Position numbers and translations under genes: made by a program. DNA of 64,000 nucleotides, from assembly GCF_002915575.1 (NCBI RefSeq), contig NZ_PQGD01000001.1:248001-312000 (forward strand), in the 5' to 3' direction. Origin of the DNA: Superficieibacter electus (GTDB lineage Bacteria > Pseudomonadota > Gammaproteobacteria > Enterobacterales > Enterobacteriaceae). The notes beneath the pieces are model-generated. The model saw nothing but the letters and a program-made list of their open reading frames with translations. It was not told the DNA's origin and did no database searches. Positions within the stretch are counted from its first letter, which is position 1. Each line of letters starts with the position of its first letter. Shown in pieces: positions 10,490 through 19,174 of this stretch.

Positions 10490-10823
10490 TAACACCGGTG
10501 CATAGTATATAGCCAGCGCGGCAGATCAATATAAGCCAGCAGGCGGCCCGGCAGAAACGCGGCGGTGAAACCGGCGAACTGGGCGCGTTTTATGAAAGTT
10601 ATCAGAAATGTAGCCCATGCACGGGCACATGATGACATCGACGATACGTGCCACGGCAAACAGCGAACACGCTTCAATCGGCGTCAGGCCGCAGAAGGTG
10701 GTCAGGAAGAACAAGCAGCCAGGCACTTACCAGAGTAAATGCGCCTGAACCGATCACATCGGCAAGGCCGAAGCAGATGTAATTATGGAGTTTTATCTCG
10801 CGTACTTTTTTATCATTTTCCAT
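10490..10823 (-). pseudogene. Frameshifted N-terminus of a GPH-family sugar symporter
   Basis: Starts MENDKKVREIKLHNYICFGL, followed by ADVIGSGAFTLVSAWLL. The homology then moves to another frame (FFLTTFCGLTPIEACSLFAV, IVDVIMCPCMGYISDN) and again to a third. The DVIMCPCMGYISDN-type segment corresponds to the D-P-x-G-x-x-S/A-D loop of glycoside-pentoside-hexuronide symporters. At least two frameshifts and loss of most of the gene make it non-functional. It lies immediately downstream of a GH28 remnant, suggesting a former oligosaccharide hydrolase-plus-permease pair. Confidence 0.6.
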
Positions 10824-10877
10824 TCCCCAGGGCAGTACAGAATGGCGAAGCCGGGGCCGCGCCATAACGCAATTGAT

Positions 10878-11220
10878 TCAGGCGTCGGCGTTTTTCTGCA
10901 CGATGGCGCAGGCATTCCAGCCCTGCGGCAGCGGCGCGGGGCGGCGAATACGTAACTCGCTTAACGTCAGATCCTTCACGCCATTGGCATACAGCGCCGG
11001 CAGGCCACCCGACACCCCATGCGCGACCGGTTTGCAGGTTTACGCGATAGGCGTTATCCAGCCCCATGCCGGTGGGGTTCGCCGGGTTACACGGCGGACG
11101 AATGTCATAGCAGCCCTGATCATTCGCCTCAGTGCTAAACCAGCAACTGGCGTTTCCGGCAATACGCCCCTCACCACTGAGGGTAATGTGGCGGCTGCCA
11201 CGCGCATAAAGCAGGGCCAT
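10878..11220 (-). pseudogene. Remnant of a GH28-type (polygalacturonase-like) glycosidase
   Basis: The minus strand encodes ALLYARGSRHITLSGEGRI, then NASCWFSTEANDQGCYDIRP, a pattern typical of GH28 / right-handed beta-helix glycosidases (the SRHITLSGEG rung). The reading frame then shifts. A second frame gives the true C-terminus PALYANGVKDLTLSELRIRR ... GWNACAIVQKNADA with a stop 55 bases before the symporter remnant. The catalytic middle of the protein is missing. I infer a decayed plant-oligosaccharide utilisation gene. Confidence 0.6.
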
Positions 11221-11581
11221 TCGTGACTGTTCTGCTACCGTCTGCGTTAACCCTGGCGGATATTAGTGAATAGCATCACGCCTGATACCGGGCGCTGAAA
11301 GTGGTTTTGACCAGGCGCACAAAATTCAGGCACAGATAAATGAGTAATGTGCGCTGATTTACACTTCAGGCCTGGATTAACAGTGAAAGGGCGGCAGCCT
11401 GAGAGCAAAACGGCTACACGGAAGGATAAAGGCGAGGACGATCATAAAAATAAGCCTGTAGCCGAATAAAACACTTGCACGGCTTTTGGCGTTATCAGTT
11501 TATTCTGCCACTGTCTTTTTAGCGCTGATGAGGGCAACACGTTCATGGGGCCCTTCGCCATTGCGCTGGTACGCTCTTGTG
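11221..11581. other. Non-coding or fully degenerate stretch upstream of the GH28 remnant
   Basis: I find no intact gene here. The minus strand has scattered coding-like pieces (for example GPHERVALISAKKTVAE followed by a stop, and a short hydrophobic FMIVLAFILP piece), compatible with further decay of the same lost carbohydrate cluster, but none can be assigned to a family. Confidence 0.5.
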
Positions 11582-11615
11582 AAAAATGGCCCGATACAAG
11601 GTGTCATACCGGGCC
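11582..11615 (-). terminator. Rho-independent terminator of bglX
   Basis: On the minus strand a 10-bp stem (ggcccggtat paired to gtatcgggcc with one G-T wobble) is followed by attttt, 11 bases after the bglX stop. Confidence 0.8.
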
Positions 11616-11626
11616 GTAGCGGATAT

Positions 11627-13924
11627 TTATTTCAGTTCAAATTCGCCCTGTTTCACCCGGGCAGAATCCACGCCAATAAAGACGTTAAATTTGCCCGGCT
11701 CAGCGGCATATTGCATTTTCTGATTCCAGAATTTCAGCGCCTCGACGTCAATCGGGAAGCTGACGGTCTGCGTTTCACCCGGTTTCAGGTTGACCTTCTC
11801 AAAGCCGCGCAGCTGTTTAACCGGGCGGCTCATGGAGGCAGTGACATCCTGCAAATACATCTGAATAACGGTGGCCCCTTCGCGCTTACCGGTATTGGTG
11901 ACATCGACGCTTGCGGTAACGCTACCGTCTTTTGTCAGGGTCGGCGCGGAGAGTTTGACGTCAGAAACGCTAAAGGTGGTATAGCTCAGGCCATAGCCAA
12001 ACGGATACAGCGGACCGTTGGCTTCGTCAAAATAGCGTGAGGTGTACTTATTGGGTTTATCGGCATTATACGGACGTCCGGTATTCAGATGGCTGTAGTA
12101 CACCGGAATTTGCCCTACCGAACGCGGGAACGACATCGGCAGCTTGCCGGACGGGTTGTAATCACCAAACAGCACATCGGCGATGGCATTGCCGCCTTCG
12201 GTGCCCGCAAACCAGGTTTCGAGGATCGCATCTGCCTGCTGATCTTCTTTGACCAGCGCCAATGGACGGCCGTTCATCAGCACCAGCACCAGCGGTTTGC
12301 CGGTCGCTTTCAGGGCGCTAATCAGATCACGCTGGCTCTGCGGGATGGTGATATCGGTGCGGCTGGAAGCTTCGTGCGCCATGCCCTGCGCTTCGCCCAC
12401 TACGGCGACCACGACGTCAGCCTGATTCGCCGCCTCGACGGCCTCATCAATCATCGCCTTTGGCGTGCGCTCATCGACCTGCACCGCCGGCTCGTATTGA
12501 TTGAGGAAGGTTACAATGTCTTTGTCATTAGTGACGTTGGCACCTTTAGCAAAAATCACTTTTCCCTGCTCGCCTACCGCGTTTTTAATACCGCTCAGGA
12601 CGGTAACCGACTGATCGGCAACGCCCGCGGCTGACCAGCTTCCCATCACGTCACGCTTGCTGTCCGCCAGCGGTCCCACCACGGCCACGGTCGCTGTTTT
12701 TTTCAGCGGCAGCGTCTCAAGGCGGTTCTTCAGCAGCACCAGACTTTCGCGCGCTACACTGCGCGCATCCTGGCGGTGCAAGCGGCTTTCAGCATTCGTA
12801 TCTTTAGGATCAGAATCCTTCGGCCCGAGATGGCTGTACGGGTCGTTGAACAGCCCCATATCATATTTAACGTTCAGCACATGACGCGCGGCATCATCGA
12901 GTTCGGCCATCGACACTTTGCCAGATTTGACCAGCCCCGGCAGATACTTACTGTAATACTCGTCGCTCATGCTCATGTTGATGCCGGAGTTGAGCGCCAC
13001 GCGCACCGCGTCCTGCGGATCGGCCGCCGTGCCGTGTTTAATCAGTTCCTTAATGGCACCGTGATCGGAAATAGTGATGCCCTTAAAGCCCCATTCGTCG
13101 CGCAGAAGATCTTTTAGCAGCCAGGAATCAGAAGACGCGGGCGTGCCGTTAATTGAGTTCAGCGCCACCATTACGCCGCCGCTGCCCGCATCCAGCGCCG
13201 CTTTGTAGGGCGGCATATAATCGTTGAACAGCCGCTGTGGACTCATATCGACCGTGTTGTACTCTTTGCCCCCTTCCACTGCGCCGTAGGCTGCAAAGTG
13301 TTTCACGCTGGTCATGACTGAATAACGATCCGCCGGGCTTTTCCCCTGCATCGCCTCCACCATGGTTTTCCCCATGATCGAGGTCAAATAAGTATCTTCA
13401 CCAAACCCCTCTGATGCCCGGCCCCAGCGCGGATCGCGCGAGACATCCACCATCGGTGCCCAGGTCATGTTCAGACCATCATCCGCCGCTTCGTAGGCCG
13501 AGACGCGCCCCACGGTTTTGACTGCATCGAGATTAAAGGTTGATGCCAGACCCAGGCTGATGGGAAATACGGTACGCTGGCCGTGTACAACGTCGTAGGC
13601 AAAAAACAGTGGAATTTTCAGGCGGCTGAGCTCCATCACCTGATCCTGCATTTTGCGAATATCTCCGCGCGTCACGGTATTGAAAATAGCCCCGACCTGC
13701 CCTTCTTTAATCATCTCGCGAATGGCTTCTTTCGGATTATCTGGCCCGACGCTGATTAGCCGCAACTGACCAATTTTCTCATCCACCGTCATTTTTTTAA
13801 GAAGTTCAGTGACGTAAGCATCACGGGCTTCCGGGGTTAAAGGGTGTTGTTGTTTTACGTCCTCTGCCAGCGCGGGATGACACGCCAGACTCACAGCGAT
13901 ACCTACAGAACACAGCCATTTCAT
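11627..13924 (-). CDS. bglX: Periplasmic beta-D-glucoside glucohydrolase BglX
   Basis: Glycoside hydrolase family 3 beta-glucosidase, 765 residues as in E. coli, exported to the periplasm. A signal peptide (MKWLCSVGIAVSLACHPALA, cleavage ~20) precedes the GH3 N-terminal TIM barrel with catalytic nucleophile Asp287 in TISDHGA and substrate-binding motifs KHFAAYGA and DVSRDPRWGR. The GH3 C-terminal domain follows (~395-620), then a fibronectin III-like domain (~655-750). The start used is the ATG giving the signal peptide; a 14-residue longer form lacks family support. Divergent from dld, with about 196 bases between the start codons. Intact although the adjoining sugar genes have decayed. Confidence 0.97.
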   Translation of the reverse strand: MKWLCSVGIAVSLACHPALAEDVKQQHPLTPEARDAYVTELLKKMTVDEKIGQLRLISVGPDNPKEAIREMIKEGQVGAIFNTVTRGDIRKMQDQVMELSRLKIPLFFAYDVVHGQRTVFPISLGLASTFNLDAVKTVGRVSAYEAADDGLNMTWAPMVDVSRDPRWGRASEGFGEDTYLTSIMGKTMVEAMQGKSPADRYSVMTSVKHFAAYGAVEGGKEYNTVDMSPQRLFNDYMPPYKAALDAGSGGVMVALNSINGTPASSDSWLLKDLLRDEWGFKGITISDHGAIKELIKHGTAADPQDAVRVALNSGINMSMSDEYYSKYLPGLVKSGKVSMAELDDAARHVLNVKYDMGLFNDPYSHLGPKDSDPKDTNAESRLHRQDARSVARESLVLLKNRLETLPLKKTATVAVVGPLADSKRDVMGSWSAAGVADQSVTVLSGIKNAVGEQGKVIFAKGANVTNDKDIVTFLNQYEPAVQVDERTPKAMIDEAVEAANQADVVVAVVGEAQGMAHEASSRTDITIPQSQRDLISALKATGKPLVLVLMNGRPLALVKEDQQADAILETWFAGTEGGNAIADVLFGDYNPSGKLPMSFPRSVGQIPVYYSHLNTGRPYNADKPNKYTSRYFDEANGPLYPFGYGLSYTTFSVSDVKLSAPTLTKDGSVTASVDVTNTGKREGATVIQMYLQDVTASMSRPVKQLRGFEKVNLKPGETQTVSFPIDVEALKFWNQKMQYAAEPGKFNVFIGVDSARVKQGEFELK

Positions 13925-14120
13925 ATGGTTTACTCTCTTATGCCAAAGCCGGGGGAAGCGGCCCACTCCATGCGAAGATCGCAGTTTGCCATAATCGTAA
14001 CCGGGCTTGCAGTATCTTGCCTCGCTTATTCTCTTATTTTTCTGGTGTTTTTCCGCCCGGCTTCGGTTTTCACAGGCTATTCTTTAAAACGTTTATTTGT
14101 CCCACCACAAGGAGTGGAAA

Positions 14121-15884
14121 ATGCTTCATGATAATCACGCGCTACTCAACGAACTGACCCGCCTGGTGGGCCACGCACATCTGTTAACCGACCCGGCGAA
14201 AACCGCCCGCTATCGTAAAGGCTTCCGCTCCGGACAGGGCGACGCGCTGGCGGTGGTATTTCCGGGCACCCTGCTGGAGCTCTGGCGAGTATTAAGCGCC
14301 TGCGTGCAGGCCGATAAAATTATTCTGATGCAGGCAGCGAATACCGGCCTGACGGAAGGCTCAACGCCGAACGGCAACGATTACGATCGCGATATTGTTA
14401 TTATCAGCACCCTGCGCCTCGATAAACTTCAGTTGCTGGATAACGGCGAGCAGGTGCTGGCGTTTCCCGGCACGACCCTGTACTCGCTGGAAAAAGCGCT
14501 CAAGCCGCTGGGGCGCGAACCGCATTCGGTGATCGGCTCCTCCTGCATTGGCGCTTCGGTTATCGGCGGGATTTGTAATAACTCCGGCGGCGCGCTGGTC
14601 CAGCGCGGACCGGCCTATACCGAAATGTCACTGTTTGCGCGTATTGATGAAAACGGACGCTTACAGCTGGTCAATCATCTGGGCATTGAGCTGGGGCAAA
14701 CGCCGGAACAAATTCTTAGCAAGCTGGACGATGAACGCATTACCGCAGGCGACGTGCGCCACGATGGTCGTCACGGGCACGACAATGATTACGTGACCCG
14801 GGTGCGCGACATTGGGGCCGACACGCCTGCCCGCTACAACGCTGACCCGGATCGGCTGTTCGAATCCTCCGGCTGTGCGGGCAAACTGGCGGTATTTGCC
14901 GTGCGGCTCGACACGTTTGTGGCAGAGAATAATCAGCAAGTATTTTATATCGGCACTAACCAGCCCGAAGTACTGACCGAGATCCGTCGCCATATCCTGG
15001 CGAATTTTACCCACCTGCCGATTGCCGGCGAATATATGCATCGCGATATTTATGATATTGCCGAGCAGTACGGAAAAGACACTTTTCTGATGATTGACAA
15101 ACTCGGCACCGACAAAATGCCGCTGTTCTTTACCCTGAAAGGCCGCACCGATGCGCTGCTGGAAAAAGTCTCCCTGTTTAAGCCGCATTTCACCGATCGC
15201 ACGATGCAAAAACTGACGCGAGTCTTCCCGGCACATTTGCCGCCGCGCATGAAAAGCTGGCGCGACAAATATGAACATCATCTGCTGCTAAAAATGGCGG
15301 GCGATGGCGTGAGTGAAGCGCGGGGCTGGCTGAGCGAGTATTTCAAAACCGCCGAGGGTGATTTCTTCGCCTGTACGCCTGAAGAGGGCAGCAAAGCGTT
15401 TTTACACCGTTTTGCGGCGGCAGGGGCAGCAATCCGCTATCAGGCGGTGCATGCGGACGAGGTGGAAGATATCCTGGCGCTGGATATTGCCCTGCGGCGT
15501 AATGATACCGAGTGGTTTGAACATCTGCCGGCGGAAATTGACAGCCAGTTAGTGCACAAGCTCTACTACGGGCATTTTATGTGCCATGTCTTCCATCAGG
15601 ATTATATCGTTAAAAAAGGCGTTGATGCGCATCATCTGAAAGCGCAAATGCTCGAATTATTGCGCGCGCGGGGCGCACAGTACCCTGCTGAGCACAATGT
15701 CGGCCATTTGTATGAAGCGGCGGAGAGTTTACAAACGTTTTATCGCAAGAACGACCCGACAAACAGCATGAATCCAGGGATTGGTAAAACCAGTAAACAG
15801 AAGTACTGGGGCGAAGGGACATCTGTCGCACAAAAGCCGGTCGAAACTGCAGAGAGTGCACCGACGCCACCACCTGCCGTTTGA
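14121..15884 (+). CDS. dld: Quinone-dependent D-lactate dehydrogenase Dld
   Basis: Peripheral inner-membrane FAD enzyme oxidising D-lactate to pyruvate and passing electrons to quinone. The FAD-binding PCMH domain occupies residues ~35-200 (IILMQAANTGLTEGSTPNG, SSCIGASVIGGICNNSGG). The Dld-specific membrane-binding and cap region follows, with conserved ESSGCAGKLAVFAVRLDTF and AEHNVGHLY. The ATG preceded by ggagt 5 bases upstream is used; the ATG three codons later is also possible. At 587 residues it is ~16 longer than E. coli Dld (571), because of a C-terminal proline-rich extension ending PTPPPAV. A terminator follows. Confidence 0.96.
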   Translation: MLHDNHALLNELTRLVGHAHLLTDPAKTARYRKGFRSGQGDALAVVFPGTLLELWRVLSACVQADKIILMQAANTGLTEGSTPNGNDYDRDIVIISTLRLDKLQLLDNGEQVLAFPGTTLYSLEKALKPLGREPHSVIGSSCIGASVIGGICNNSGGALVQRGPAYTEMSLFARIDENGRLQLVNHLGIELGQTPEQILSKLDDERITAGDVRHDGRHGHDNDYVTRVRDIGADTPARYNADPDRLFESSGCAGKLAVFAVRLDTFVAENNQQVFYIGTNQPEVLTEIRRHILANFTHLPIAGEYMHRDIYDIAEQYGKDTFLMIDKLGTDKMPLFFTLKGRTDALLEKVSLFKPHFTDRTMQKLTRVFPAHLPPRMKSWRDKYEHHLLLKMAGDGVSEARGWLSEYFKTAEGDFFACTPEEGSKAFLHRFAAAGAAIRYQAVHADEVEDILALDIALRRNDTEWFEHLPAEIDSQLVHKLYYGHFMCHVFHQDYIVKKGVDAHHLKAQMLELLRARGAQYPAEHNVGHLYEAAESLQTFYRKNDPTNSMNPGIGKTSKQKYWGEGTSVAQKPVETAESAPTPPPAV

Positions 15885-15920
15885 GTTTTTGACCTAAGTC
15901 GTAATAAAGTGGTTCAACGT

Positions 15921-15947
15921 GCCAGAGATGATGTGCTCTGGCTTTTT
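15921..15947 (+). terminator. Rho-independent terminator of dld
   Basis: Perfect 7-bp stem gccagag / ctctggc with an 8-base loop and five T, 37 bases past the dld stop. Confidence 0.88.
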
Positions 15948-15966
15948 GTTTTGAGGAGCTTGCGTT

Positions 15967-16521
15967 ATGTCTGCGGTTGACGTTTTGAACAGCGTGGATA
16001 TTGAAGTCCGTGATGCCCTGCCCGACGATGTTTATGCTATTGCCGGGCTGTACGCCTGGCACGTGCTGAACGGTCGCGCCTCTTTTGAAGAAGTGCCGCC
16101 CTCGGTGGAAGAAATGCGCGAGCGCATGGGGAACGTCGCGGCGCAGGATCTGCCGTGGCTGGTGGCGCTCTACCGCGGTGTAGTGGTGGGCTATTGCTAT
16201 GCGACGCAGTATCGTCCGCGTCCCGCCTACCGTTTCACTATCGAAGAGTCGATTTATGTTGATACGACTATGACCGGGCGCGGTATTGGCTCGCGTCTGC
16301 TGTCGCAGTTAATTGCCCGCTGTGAACAGGGTCCGTGGCGGCAGTTGCTGGCGGTGGTGGGTGATGGTCATAACAATCCAGGCTCGCTCAGGCTCCATCA
16401 GCAGCAGGGATTTGAGGTTGCCGGACGGCTGCGCAGCGTGGGCTATAAAAAAGGCGACTGGCGCGATACGTTGATTATGCAGCGCGCGCTTAATGACGGG
16501 GACTGGACGCTGCCGGAATAG
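15967..16521 (+). CDS. GNAT N-acetyltransferase, phosphinothricin acetyltransferase-like
   Basis: 184-residue cytosolic acetyltransferase of the Pat/YncA (MnaT) branch of GNAT enzymes. Visible are the N-terminal VRDALPDDVYAIAGLYAWHV, the strand SIYVDTTMTGRGIGSRLLSQ with the acetyl-CoA P-loop GRGIGS (residues 104-109), and the C-terminal hallmark NNPGSLRLHQQQGFEVAGRL followed by VGYKKGDWRDTLIMQR. Family members acetylate phosphinothricin, methionine sulfone/sulfoximine or similar amino acids; the true substrate here is unknown. A gaggag site lies 8 bases before the ATG. I recall no gene at this dld-pbpG position in K-12, so this is an accessory gene. Confidence 0.88.
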   Translation: MSAVDVLNSVDIEVRDALPDDVYAIAGLYAWHVLNGRASFEEVPPSVEEMRERMGNVAAQDLPWLVALYRGVVVGYCYATQYRPRPAYRFTIEESIYVDTTMTGRGIGSRLLSQLIARCEQGPWRQLLAVVGDGHNNPGSLRLHQQQGFEVAGRLRSVGYKKGDWRDTLIMQRALNDGDWTLPE

Positions 16522-16551
16522 GATTCGGGAAGCGCCCCGCCTGGTGCGCAT

Positions 16552-16586
16552 GATGCCGGGTGGCGGCTGCGCCTTACCCGGCCTAC
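16552..16586 (+). repeat. REP (palindromic unit) element
   Basis: The gccgggtggcggc ... gccttacccggcctac pattern is the classic enterobacterial REP palindrome with its non-symmetric tail. It lies between the convergent GNAT and pbpG genes. Confidence 0.85.
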
Positions 16587-16613
16587 CAAAACAGCATCGC
16601 AACACCATAGTGC

Positions 16614-16710
16614 CACCGGGGAATACCACCACACCGTCCCCCCGGTAAGCGCAGCGTCACCGGGGAATACCACCACATCGTCCCCCCGGTAAGCCAGCGC
16701 CACCGGGCAA
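16614..16710. repeat. ~44-bp tandem repeat, 2.2 copies
   Basis: Two near-identical 44-base units start at 16614 and 16658 (each begins caccggggaataccaccaca and ends ccccccggtaagc), with a third truncated start caccggg at 16701. Each unit contains caccggggaa and ccccccggt arms that can pair. It lies directly beside the REP element in the GNAT-pbpG convergent gap. Confidence 0.85.
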
Positions 16711-16743
16711 TGTGGCACATAGCCTGCGTCACAACAACGCGGG

Positions 16744-17676
16744 TTACTCGTTTTGTGCGGTGAAATCCATACTGGCCATTTGTGCCGCTTTTTGCTTTTT
16801 ATAACTTAGTGCCGAGGCCGGAACCGGCATGGTTTTCCCGGTTTCAATCCAGGTTTTCAGGCGGCTGGCGTCGGCAAAATGCGTATATTTGCCAAACGCA
16901 TCCATCACCACCAGCGCCACTGGCCGCTGATTAATCAACGTGCGCATTACCAGACAATGGCCCGCCGCGTTGGTAAAGCCGGTTTTGGTTAACTGAATAT
17001 TCCAGTTATCGCGGTATACCAGATGATTGGTATTGCGGAACGGCAACGTGTAGGCCGGATTTGCAAACGTCGCCATATCTTCCCGCGTGGTGCTGAGTTG
17101 ACCAATCAACGGATACTGCTTACTGGCAATCAGCAGCCGGGTCAAATCACGCGCGGTAGAGACGTTTTTAATCGACAGCCCGGTTGGCTCCACGTAGCGC
17201 GTATGGGTCATGCCCAGCGCTTTTGCTTTGGCATTCATCGCCCGGATAAAGGCGTCATAGCCGCCCGGATAATGATGCGCAAGGCTCGCCGCCGCGCGAT
17301 TCTCTGACGACATCAGCGCCAGCAGCAGCATATCCTTACGGCTAATTTCGCTATTCAGACGCACGCGCGAATAGATCCCTTTCATCTCCGGCGTATGGCT
17401 GATATCAACCTTCAGCTTTTCATCCAGCGGCAAACGGGCGTCCAGTACCACCATCGCCGTCATAAGTTTAGTGATCGACGCAATGGGACGCACCAAATCC
17501 GGATGACTGGCGTAGATCACTTTATTGGTCTGAAGATCAACAATCATCGCACTACCGGAGGCGATTTCCGGCTGTAACGCCGTCGTAGCCGCAGCCGTTT
17601 TGGCATTGACCAAAGGTGAAAAAGCCACTGGCAGCATTAGCGCAAGGCTAAGCAAAGAAACGCGTAATTTCGGCAT
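16744..17676 (-). CDS. pbpG: D-alanyl-D-alanine endopeptidase PBP7 (PbpG)
   Basis: Periplasmic low-molecular-weight penicillin-binding protein that cleaves D-Ala-meso-DAP cross-links in peptidoglycan. A signal peptide ([20 protein letters not shown], cleavage after ~VNA25) precedes the S11 peptidase domain with the three active-site motifs S67-I-T-K70, S124-E-N and K231-T-G. At 310 residues it equals E. coli PBP7. Longer in-frame starts exist, but the chosen ATG gives the signal peptide and family length. Confidence 0.96.
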   Translation of the reverse strand: MPKLRVSLLSLALMLPVAFSPLVNAKTAAATTALQPEIASGSAMIVDLQTNKVIYASHPDLVRPIASITKLMTAMVVLDARLPLDEKLKVDISHTPEMKGIYSRVRLNSEISRKDMLLLALMSSENRAAASLAHHYPGGYDAFIRAMNAKAKALGMTHTRYVEPTGLSIKNVSTARDLTRLLIASKQYPLIGQLSTTREDMATFANPAYTLPFRNTNHLVYRDNWNIQLTKTGFTNAAGHCLVMRTLINQRPVALVVMDAFGKYTHFADASRLKTWIETGKTMPVPASALSYKKQKAAQMASMDFTAQNE

Positions 17677-17847
17677 GATGAGATTCTGGTAGTTATATGC
17701 ACAGGTTATATTTTTAGGGCGTGATTCATTATAGATATCAATGTAAAACACGCCTGCGCATCATACCTGCGGCACCAGTCCATCGCCAGAGAAGAATCGT
17801 GTCCAAATACTGCACGGCAGACGCGGGTCTTCACCGTGCAGCATCCG

Positions 17848-18435
17848 TCAGATCAAATGATAACCGTAGCCCCACAACAGTACGGTTAATGCCAGCAGCA
17901 CTTCCAGCACCAGCACGCCGATGGCCAGAGTGGAACTGGAAAAACTCAGCCCCTCTTCTTTGTTAATATTAAGGAAGGTCGGAATGCCCAGATAGAGCAG
18001 ATAACCGGTGTAAAACAGCGCGACCGTGCCCACCAGTGCGCACAGCCAGACCAGCGGATAAAGCGCCACGATCCCGCTTAAAAAAATAGGCGTCGCGACA
18101 TAGCCGGCAAAGACCATACAGCGTGCCAGCGAAGGCCGGTGCGGGTAATGACGCGCCATCCACCAGATCACCCGGCCCATGACCGCCACACCTGCCAGCA
18201 TCAGTCCATAAAACAGAATCGCCAGCGCAAAAGCCGTAAACAACGACAGTCGCACGACGCTATTTTCACCGAAATTCCAGCCAATTTGGGTGGTACCGAT
18301 AAAAGCACAGATCACCGGGATCGCCGCCATAATTAAGACGTGATGCGTGTAATGATGCGACACCGTTTCGTTTTCGCGCTTTATCGCCTGCATTTCGCGA
18401 TTAGGATGGGAGAGAAGTCCCCAGACATGGTTCAT
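17848..18435 (-). CDS. yohC: Yip1-family inner-membrane protein YohC
   Basis: 195-residue integral membrane protein with about five hydrophobic helices after a polar N-terminus (MNHVWGLLSHPNREMQAIKR). It belongs to the Yip1 (DUF1282-type) family and matches E. coli YohC in full length. Function unknown. It is transcribed away from yohD and towards pbpG with ~170 bases between them. Confidence 0.93.
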   Translation of the reverse strand: MNHVWGLLSHPNREMQAIKRENETVSHHYTHHVLIMAAIPVICAFIGTTQIGWNFGENSVVRLSLFTAFALAILFYGLMLAGVAVMGRVIWWMARHYPHRPSLARCMVFAGYVATPIFLSGIVALYPLVWLCALVGTVALFYTGYLLYLGIPTFLNINKEEGLSFSSSTLAIGVLVLEVLLALTVLLWGYGYHLI

Positions 18436-18599
18436 ACAATCTCCTCAACTCGACGTGTTACGACCGTAGCTTGAGTATAATGCACATCGATAGATTATTT
18501 TATGTACAGACGAAAAATGCGCATCACTCTTCGCCTGCAACATTTTGCATAGCGGTTATGCTTGATGAGTGCAGTAACAAGAGGAGAGATGTTTAACGC

Positions 18600-19163
18600 A
18601 TGGATATCAATTCGTTAATTACCGAGTATGGTTATGCTGCCCTGACGGTGGGCAGTCTTGCTGAGGGGGAAACCATTACCCTGCTTGGCGGCGTCGCCGC
18701 TCATCAGGGGCTGCTGAAATTTCCACTGGTGGTTATTGCCGTGGCATTGGGAGGGATCATCGGCGATCAGTTGCTCTATTTTTTAGGACGCCGCTTTGGC
18801 CACCGCATTCTGGCACGCTTCCATCATCATCAGGATAAAATTAACCGCGCGCAACGGCTTATCCAGCGCCGTCCGTGGCTGTTCGTCATTGGCAGCCGCT
18901 TTATGTATGGTTTTCGTATTATTGGCCCGCTGTTGATCGGAGCCAGTCGCCTGCCGCCAAAGCTGTTTCTGCCGTTGAATATCGTCGGAGCGATTGTCTG
19001 GGCGCTGATCTTCACCACCCTCGGTTACGCTGGCGGTGAAGTCATTGGACCGTGGCTGCACCATCTGAACCAGCACTTGAAGCATCTGGTCTGGCTTGGG
19101 CTTGCCGTGGCGCTGGTACTGGGCATACGCCTGTGGTTGAAACACCGCCACAAACGCCAGTAG
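18600..19163 (+). CDS. yohD: DedA-family membrane protein YohD
   Basis: 187-residue inner-membrane protein of the DedA (SNARE-associated/VTT) family, whose members are implicated in lipid carrier recycling and envelope homeostasis. The DedA hallmark is seen: an E in SLAEGETITLLGG, the G-D motif GGIIGDQLLYFLGRRFG, and the F-x3-R motif GSRFMYGFRIIGPLLIGASR. Four to five membrane spans; a basic tail WLKHRHKRQ. Slightly shorter at the C-terminus than E. coli YohD (192). Start ATG follows gagagatg spacing; convergent with yohF with an 11-base gap. Confidence 0.93.
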   Translation: MDINSLITEYGYAALTVGSLAEGETITLLGGVAAHQGLLKFPLVVIAVALGGIIGDQLLYFLGRRFGHRILARFHHHQDKINRAQRLIQRRPWLFVIGSRFMYGFRIIGPLLIGASRLPPKLFLPLNIVGAIVWALIFTTLGYAGGEVIGPWLHHLNQHLKHLVWLGLAVALVLGIRLWLKHRHKRQ

Positions 19164-19174
19164 TCAAGCAGCCG

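Noticed and set aside
11486-12634. Two open frames on the plus strand opposite the bglX 3' part
   Set aside because: bglX is intact and matches its family along its entire length; the antisense translations resemble nothing known.
13844-14131. Open frame across the bglX-dld divergent region
   Set aside because: It overlaps the bglX signal-peptide region and the dld start; nothing recognisable is encoded.
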